Shown here: positions 33,016 to 37,813 of the stretch, in pieces
Layout of the letters: each line of letters opens with the position of its first letter
Position numbering within the stretch: position 1 is the first letter of the stretch
Origin: Desulfobulbaceae bacterium
GTDB taxonomy: Bacteria > Desulfobacterota > Desulfobulbia > Desulfobulbales > Desulfocapsaceae
NCBI GenBank assembly: GCA_009773475.1
Contig: WSXV01000021.1
Span: 1-37,813, forward strand
DNA length: 37,813 nucleotides
Direction of reading: 5' to 3'
Position numbers and translations under genes: made by a program
The notes under the pieces: generated by a model
Seen by the model: the letters and a program-made list of their open reading frames with translations, nothing else
The model's database searches: none
Told to the model about the DNA's origin: nothing

Positions 33016-35340
33016 TTAGCCCTCTGCGTGTAGAAGGCCGGTAGCTGAATTGTTTCCTTGCGCACCAACATAGCGCAGCGTCAGAAAAATCAAGACGCAG
33101 ACGCCGGCTTCACAAGCGATCCAGAGGAGTGAACGCACTGGGGTTGTCCCAATATTTACCGCCTGATAGAAAAAAGTAGCGGTCATATAGGCGACCCCTG
33201 TGGTCCAGCCCCCGGCAAACATTGTCCACTTCAGGTTCGTCTCCCTGTACACGGCGGCAATGGCTGCAGAACAGGGGAAATAAAGAAGAATAAACAAAAG
33301 ATAGCTGAATGCTGCGGCCTGACCACCGAATAAAGTGGCCATGGAACCAAAGGTGACTGTGTTAACCTCCAACTCTTTGGCAGCACTGTCAGGATTGCTG
33401 ATATCTCCCACCGACAGGCCCAGAGGATCGGCAAAGGTTCCCACAATCCCCATAAGACCTTCAGGGATGCTGGCCAGGGCCTCCTGCACACTCTTCCACA
33501 AGCTGTATTCCTCATCGGCCTCCTTCTCAGTGCTTGCTGCCGCGTCCATCTGACCATAGAGGGAATCGAGGGTGCCGACCACCGCTTCCTTGGCAAAGAT
33601 GCCGGTAAAAATCCCCACTGTGGCGGGCCAGTTATCATCTGAGATCCCCATGGGCCTAAAAATCGGTGTGATGGTTTTGCCGATGGATGCGAGGATGGAG
33701 TTTTCGCTGTCCTCATTGCCGAAACTCCCGTCCCGGCCTGTGGAGTTAAGGATGGCAAGCACCATGACCACCGGCACCAGGATTCGGCCCGCCCTGGTAA
33801 TGAAGGATTGCAGGCGATCCCAGGTGCGAAGCAAGATGCCGCGCAGCGTAGGAATATGATACGGGGGCAATTCCATAACAAAGGGGGTAATTTCTCCTTT
33901 GAGCAGGGTGTTTTTCAAGATCAGTCCGGTGAGAACGGCAAAGAAGATCCCGATCAGATACAGGAGAAAAACCAAGTTCTGACCACCGCTGGGGAAAAAT
34001 ACTGCCGCAAACAGGGCATAAACCGGCAGACGGGCGCCACAGGACATAAATGGATTCATCATGATGGTGAGGAGCCGGTCACGCTCATTTTCCAGAGTTC
34101 GGGTAGCCATGATGGCCGGCACATTACAGCCGAATCCTACCAGCATTGGGATAAAAGATTTCCCTGACAGCCCCACCGAGCGCATGAGACGATCCATAAC
34201 AAAGGCGGCCCGAGCCATGTAACCGGAGTCTTCGAGGATGGAGAGGGCAATGAACATGAAGCCAACTGGGGGAATAAAGGTGGCAACGGTCTGGAGGCCG
34301 GAGCCAATGCCGCTGGCAATAATCACTGAAAGCCATTCCGGGGCAGAGACAAGGCTAAGAAGCCAACCGACACCATCGACAAAAATCGCGCCGGCGAGGA
34401 TATCAAAGAAATCAATGAACGCCCCGCCCAAGTTAATGGTGAACATGAACACCAGATAAATGGCGAGCAGAAAGACAGGGATTCCGTAAAGCCGGTGGAG
34501 AACAACACCGTCAATCCGGTCGGAGACAGTCTTGCCGAGCTTCCCGATCCTGGTCACGGCATCATTGGTAATCGCTTTGATAAAACCGAAACGGACATCG
34601 GCAATGAGGATATCGGTTTCTTCACCCAGCTCCGCTTCCGTGGCGGAAAGCTGATTATCAATCTTCTCTCTGGACTCCAGCGCCACCTTCTCCAGTGCAA
34701 CACTGTCTCTTTCCATGAGCTTGATCGCAAGCCATTGGTTATCCACATTAGCGGGAGCCAGATTCTCGGAGGTCAGCAAGCGCACCAGCCCATCCAGCGC
34801 TGTCTGGATTTCAACGGGCCATGGCGGCTGGACCGGCGACACCTTGGGGTGGGCCACCCCTTTGTTGACCACTGACTTGAGATGATCAACCCCTTCTCCT
34901 TTGCTTGCCACAAGGGGAATCACCGGGCAGCCCAGCTTCTTCTCCAGCATCTTGACATCAATGACAATCTGTCGATCTTTGGCTGCATCCATCATGTTGA
35001 GGGCGACGATCATAGGCACCTTCATCTCCAGCAGCTGGGTGGTCAGGTAGAGATTTCTTTCGAGATTGGCGGCATCGACAATATTAACAATCAAGTCGGC
35101 CTCATGGGAAAGCAGATAATCCCTGGCCACCTGTTCATCCACCGAGGTGGCATTGAGGGAATAGATGCCGGGCAAATCGACCACCTCTACACTCTGGGTT
35201 TCATGGGAATAGATGCCGGATTTCTTATCCACCGTCACTCCCGGCCAGTTGCCTACCTGCTGCCGGGCACCGGTCAGGGCATTAAAAAGGGTGGTTTTAC
35301 CGCAGTTTGGGTTGCCCACAAGGGCGATGTTCTTATTCAT
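33016..35340 (-). CDS. feoB: Ferrous iron transporter FeoB
   Basis: FeoB imports Fe2+ across the inner membrane. The 774-residue protein starts with a G domain: GNPNCGKTT (8-16), VGNWPGVTVDKK, DLPGIYSL and NMMD. A helical GDI-like region follows, then two Gate domains with GFGCNVPAIMATRTLE and conserved cysteines, and a last membrane helix. Length and layout are standard. Its ATG overlaps the feoA stop by four bases. The operon order is DUF2325, feoA, feoA, feoB, feoC. Confidence 0.97.
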   Translation of the reverse strand: MNKNIALVGNPNCGKTTLFNALTGARQQVGNWPGVTVDKKSGIYSHETQSVEVVDLPGIYSLNATSVDEQVARDYLLSHEADLIVNIVDAANLERNLYLTTQLLEMKVPMIVALNMMDAAKDRQIVIDVKMLEKKLGCPVIPLVASKGEGVDHLKSVVNKGVAHPKVSPVQPPWPVEIQTALDGLVRLLTSENLAPANVDNQWLAIKLMERDSVALEKVALESREKIDNQLSATEAELGEETDILIADVRFGFIKAITNDAVTRIGKLGKTVSDRIDGVVLHRLYGIPVFLLAIYLVFMFTINLGGAFIDFFDILAGAIFVDGVGWLLSLVSAPEWLSVIIASGIGSGLQTVATFIPPVGFMFIALSILEDSGYMARAAFVMDRLMRSVGLSGKSFIPMLVGFGCNVPAIMATRTLENERDRLLTIMMNPFMSCGARLPVYALFAAVFFPSGGQNLVFLLYLIGIFFAVLTGLILKNTLLKGEITPFVMELPPYHIPTLRGILLRTWDRLQSFITRAGRILVPVVMVLAILNSTGRDGSFGNEDSENSILASIGKTITPIFRPMGISDDNWPATVGIFTGIFAKEAVVGTLDSLYGQMDAAASTEKEADEEYSLWKSVQEALASIPEGLMGIVGTFADPLGLSVGDISNPDSAAKELEVNTVTFGSMATLFGGQAAAFSYLLFILLYFPCSAAIAAVYRETNLKWTMFAGGWTTGVAYMTATFFYQAVNIGTTPVRSLLWIACEAGVCVLIFLTLRYVGAQGNNSATGLLHAEG

Positions 35341-35579
35341 ACCATTTCCTCCCGCCGCACCATGATGGTGGCGGCTTCTTCCCGCCGCAGACTGAGGGCA
35401 AACCCGCGCACCTCAATTTCAACCGGATCACCTAAAGGGGCCAGCCGGGTGACCGTAAAGCTGGTATCCCTGGTCAGACCCATGGCCAGAAGCCGCGCCC
35501 TGTAAGTCCTGCTCTCTTTCGTGTAACCGGTTACAATGCCACGGTCACCGACAGTCATGCTTCCTAAATGCAGATTCAT
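35337..35579 (-). CDS. feoA: FeoA (SH3-like) subunit, copy 1
   Basis: The 80-residue protein has a single FeoA domain with GIVTGYTKESRTYRARLLAM then GLTRDTSFTVTRLAPLGDPV and IEVRGFALSLRREEAATI, the classic pattern. It likely acts with FeoB in Fe2+ uptake. GGAG lies six bases before the ATG. It overlaps feoB by four bases and follows the second feoA by 31 bases. Confidence 0.94.
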   Translation of the reverse strand: MNLHLGSMTVGDRGIVTGYTKESRTYRARLLAMGLTRDTSFTVTRLAPLGDPVEIEVRGFALSLRREEAATIMVRREEMV

Positions 35580-35610
35580 TTTTTCTCCTTTTTGCAGTGC
35601 TCAAAATGGT

Positions 35611-35856
35611 TCAACTTTGACTGATAACAACCTCGATCTTATGGGCCATGCCTCCGCCGAGGATATATCTATTTTCCTGCTTCATGATAAGAATGGGACC
35701 ATGCCCATGATTGGAGACGATCTCTACCACATCGCCCATTCCTAAAGACATGGAGGCCAGTTTTTCCCGCAGCTTGCCGTGAACATTGATCAGCTTTACC
35801 CGTTCCCCATCCTGAGCCAGGGTTAGGGGAAAAGAGCTGTTAGACGGTTGTGACAT
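35611..35856 (-). CDS. feoA: FeoA-domain protein, copy 2
   Basis: This is a second, more diverged FeoA domain of about 81 residues: FPLTLAQDGERVKLINVHGK, LASMSLGMGDVVEIVSNHGH and GPILIMKQENRYILGGGMAHKI. The start is taken as ATG 35856 because GGAGG is eight bases upstream; ATG 35862 is too close to that site. Two FeoA proteins before FeoB are common in anaerobic sulfate reducers; one may bind FeoB while the other has a distinct role. Confidence 0.9.
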   Translation of the reverse strand: MSQPSNSSFPLTLAQDGERVKLINVHGKLREKLASMSLGMGDVVEIVSNHGHGPILIMKQENRYILGGGMAHKIEVVISQS

Positions 35857-35894
35857 GGGCATTCCTCCTTATTTTCTTCAATATCCACCTGAGA

Positions 35895-37142
35895 TTAATG
35901 AACAAGACATTCAAGCTCTCTGGCCAGGGTTGACAGGCCGGAACTGCGCATCATGACAAAGGGCTTCTGGTAGTGTTTGCACATCTTCTTCACGCAGGTG
36001 CAGGCATCATGGCTGACGCAGTCCACCGGGCAAAAGACAATATCGGCGCTGCCGAGCATCTTCGGCAATAGATTTCGGGCGACCTCAACCCCGCCGTCAT
36101 GGTGCATAAATTGACCACCATGACTTTCCACCAGCTGCTGATAATGGGGCACCATCTTATGCAGGCCCCCAACGTATAGAATCTTCTTACCGCACAGATC
36201 CGGGCCGGGACAGCGGCCTGATTCCTGTAATTCACAGGTCCCACATTCAGAAGCGGAATTCTTTAAGATCAGCGCTGCCTCCAGTGAAATCAGCTCCCGC
36301 CGCTGTTCCTCTTTTTCCAGCCCGAGACGGCTATTGATTTCCTCCAGATCGGAAATATCACTCTCGGCGCTGCGAAGTGATTCGTTGGTTTTGTCGATAT
36401 CAGCGCAATGGATAGCGTTGCATTGACGGAGATAGGCAATCTGGCTTTTCAACTTATTTATCATTTCCAGGCTGTTATTCTCCAGGACCGAGGTTTGCAC
36501 CATCGTTTTTTCACGCACCAGCCGCACATTTTCCTTTTCAAGCAAGGCATAATTTTTCTGCATCAGAATATAATTGGAAACTCTTTCTTCGATCTCTGTT
36601 CTCTGACGCAGAAAATGCTGCCGCTCGGAAACCAGGATATCCTGGAAGAGGCCATTTTTTTCACGCAAATCTTGGATCTGCTGGAGATTTCTTTGGTGAT
36701 CTCCGAGAAAATCATGCCCCAGCATATGGATCTCACCATAAATTCGATGCACCTGATCGGCAGAAGGCGCCAGATGGGTCATAATCGCCCAGAAGGCCCC
36801 GGCGATTGCGCCACGGGCGACATCGAGCCGCCATAATGTTTCAATGGCCTCATCGGTTTTTACCCTGGAATAGCGAATCACCGCCGACTGATACTTGGCA
36901 TCGAACAGGGTATGCAGAGCCTTTGCCCTGGCAGTGTTCTCAGCCGCCAAGCCCACCACTTTCGTGTGCAGCTCAAAATCACTGACCTCAGCAGTCAGAT
37001 CGAAGACCTTCTTTCTGGAAATCTTACGGAGTTCATCACGGCGCAGACAGGTTCCGACAATGGAGCAATGATATCCGGAATAAACATCCCATATTCTTTT
37101 ACGAAACCCGGCACCACGGATATTTTTAGTTCCTAAATTCAT
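35895..37142 (-). CDS. DUF2325 protein with coiled coil and cysteine cluster, head of the feo operon
   Basis: The 415-residue protein ends in a DUF2325 domain (about 320-415): KKILYVGGLHKMVPHYQQLV, HDGGVEVARNLLPKMLGSAD, VFCPVDCVSHDACTCVKKMC. Before it lies a four-cysteine cluster CGTC-x7-C-x5-C, able to bind Zn or an Fe-S cluster, and a long coiled coil (about 150-300, many Leu/Glu/Arg heptads). The N-terminal third is helical and unassigned. I chose ATG 37142 because AGGAGA precedes it. It opens the feo operon, 33 bases before feoA. DUF2325 proteins often neighbour feo genes, so a sensor or regulatory role in iron uptake is plausible. Confidence 0.8.
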   Translation of the reverse strand: MNLGTKNIRGAGFRKRIWDVYSGYHCSIVGTCLRRDELRKISRKKVFDLTAEVSDFELHTKVVGLAAENTARAKALHTLFDAKYQSAVIRYSRVKTDEAIETLWRLDVARGAIAGAFWAIMTHLAPSADQVHRIYGEIHMLGHDFLGDHQRNLQQIQDLREKNGLFQDILVSERQHFLRQRTEIEERVSNYILMQKNYALLEKENVRLVREKTMVQTSVLENNSLEMINKLKSQIAYLRQCNAIHCADIDKTNESLRSAESDISDLEEINSRLGLEKEEQRRELISLEAALILKNSASECGTCELQESGRCPGPDLCGKKILYVGGLHKMVPHYQQLVESHGGQFMHHDGGVEVARNLLPKMLGSADIVFCPVDCVSHDACTCVKKMCKHYQKPFVMMRSSGLSTLARELECLVH

Positions 37143-37249
37143 GATAGATTCTCCTGTTGCGTGTGTTTTTCCGTGAACCCCGTCCAAGGGCCTGGGGGAA
37201 TGCAGTCTTTGTCGATCATCAGTTGGACTCCACTCAATGAAACAGCTTA

Positions 37250-37279
37250 AAAGCCCCCTCCTTTTTTCAAGGATGGGGG
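37250..37279 (-). terminator. Probable terminator upstream of the feo operon
   Basis: On the minus strand CCCCCATCCTT pairs with AAGGAGGGGG (one unpaired base) around GAAAA, followed by CTTTTAA. This would stop transcripts coming from the porin gene before the feo operon. Confidence 0.5.
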
Positions 37280-37384
37280 TGGGGGTGGTGCTGTTTTTGG
37301 AGCTTGGTGTAAGAAGGCCGGCGTTTTTTTTCTATTTTTTGGAAAAGGAGATTCGGGGGCTACTTTTTTGATCATTTGCTGAAC

Positions 37385-37488
37385 GCCGCTTGGTAGAAAC
37401 AGCCGGAACCGATTGGCTGTTTCTACCAAGCGGCATAAGAGTCCGTAACCCTGCAAGCAAGAAAAAGACCTTGCTTGCAGGGCAACGG
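37385..37488 (+). repeat. Third copy of the two-hairpin repeat, with changed but paired stems
   Basis: Hairpin 1 has a perfect 20-bp stem (37385-37404 with 37415-37434, arm GCCGCTTGGTAGAAACAGCC) and a 10-base loop starting GGAA. The linker GCGGCATAAGAGTCCGTAA (37430-37448) matches the linker of the units near 23.7 kb except at three central bases. Hairpin 2 is CCCTGCAAGCAAG (37449-37461) with CTTGCTTGCAGGG (37470-37482), 13 perfect pairs, flanked by CCGT and ACGG. It ends just past the porin stop codon. Confidence 0.85.
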
Positions 37489-37491
37489 TCT

Positions 37492-37813
37492 CTAAAACTC
37501 ATACGCAAGTTTTGCAGTAACCACACTGGCATTCTCCCCAGTCGCATCCATATTCTCAATACCTACATTGCCAGTATCTTCACTGTCGTAATCGTTGTCA
37601 TAATAGTATTCCAATGTCAGGACGGTTTTCGGCAAAATCTCCATGCCGACGGAACCAAGATACCGTGACTCCGGCAGCCCGATGGCCAAGGCCTCATCCG
37701 TCTGCTGCCAGCCGATGGCAAAGATGGTCTCCCGGCCTAAGAGCTCTGTGGTGTAAGCAAGCTCCGCATTCCAGGCACTGGGCTCGGCCCCTTGACCGAG
37801 AAAATCAATCTCT
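37492..37813 (-). CDS. C-terminal end of an outer-membrane beta-barrel protein (porin), cut by the edge
   Basis: The frame is open from the right edge to a stop at 37492, giving about 106 residues. Alternating polar and hydrophobic strands (AELAYTTELLGRETIFAIGW, TVLTLEYYYDNDYD, SVVTAKLAYEF) and the final phenylalanine are typical of a beta-barrel ending recognised by BamA. The pattern and a DATGENAS-type loop recall LbtU-like siderophore porins, which would fit the iron genes next to it, but this is a guess from a fragment. The true start is beyond the window. Confidence 0.75.
   Translation of the reverse strand, partial: EIDFLGQGAEPSAWNAELAYTTELLGRETIFAIGWQQTDEALAIGLPESRYLGSVGMEILPKTVLTLEYYYDNDYDSEDTGNVGIENMDATGENASVVTAKLAYEF

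Larger units (their letters stand above)
37143..37491. other. Intergenic region between the feo operon and the porin gene
   Basis: No gene is supported in these 349 bases. The region holds a probable terminator (37254-37279), a copy of the two-hairpin repeat (37385-37488) and presumably the feo promoter. I found no convincing Fur box or -35/-10 pair before 37142. Confidence 0.55.

Noticed and set aside
37247..37456. 69-codon frame over the G-rich tract and repeat
   Set aside because: It runs through a terminator and the two-hairpin repeat and has no protein-like composition.

Overview
The window looks like a chromosomal segment of a Gram-negative anaerobe of the Desulfobacterota, most likely a Desulfobulbales-type sulfur-cycle bacterium. 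The reasons are a MetF-MetV style methylene-tetrahydrofolate reductase (Wood-Ljungdahl methyl branch), a SelB selenocysteine elongation factor, lipid A genes using LpxI, a Mrp/ApbC Fe-S carrier, a Feo ferrous-iron operon, an MglA/MglB GTPase pair and a PEP-CTERM exported protein. The taxonomic placement is inference from gene content; no rRNA or tRNA gene was found.

Layout. 1-2.5 kb: a BtuCD-type ABC importer on the minus strand behind a promoter, a cobalamin riboswitch and an intrinsic terminator. 2.6-4.6 kb: rtcB, then a PEP-CTERM gene with a convincing sigma-54 promoter and its own terminator. 4.9-6.4 kb: an atypical kinase overlapping a universal stress protein. 6.5-10.3 kb: mrp, a metallo-beta-lactamase hydrolase and selB, all minus strand. 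10.6-13.9 kb: ftsY, a DnaJ/TerB membrane protein and an aminotransferase. 14.2-15.7 kb: an AT-rich KAP NTPase that looks acquired. 15.9-17.8 kb: a VF530-family gene with a tiny lysine-rich partner, then der. 18.2-24.7 kb: cell-envelope and one-carbon genes (an uncharacterised membrane protein, AmgK-like kinase, MetF-MetV fusion, MurU-like nucleotidyltransferase, lpxI, lpxA). 24.8-28.3 kb: roadblock protein (MglB-like), MglA-like GTPase and a 792-residue acidic protein with three helical repeats. 28.9-30.5 kb: tatD and yggS. 31-32.6 kb: purC and marC. 32.7-37.1 kb: a Feo operon (DUF2325 protein, FeoA, FeoA, FeoB, FeoC). 37.5 kb to the edge: the end of an outer-membrane porin.

The most interesting part is the three-gene mglB-mglA-scaffold cluster. 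The scaffold carries three copies of a roughly 110-residue helical domain and at least four copies of a short FFG-plus-acid motif, one at the extreme C terminus. A perfect FNR/CRP-type palindrome lies between mglB and mglA. The second notable signal is a family of two-hairpin repeats (two tandem units near 23.7 kb, one near 37.4 kb) in which the linker is constant while parts of the stems change sequence but stay paired. Other dispersed elements are a 150-bp MITE-like element near 30.8 kb and a repeat present in a full and an internally deleted form (16.4 and 10.5 kb).
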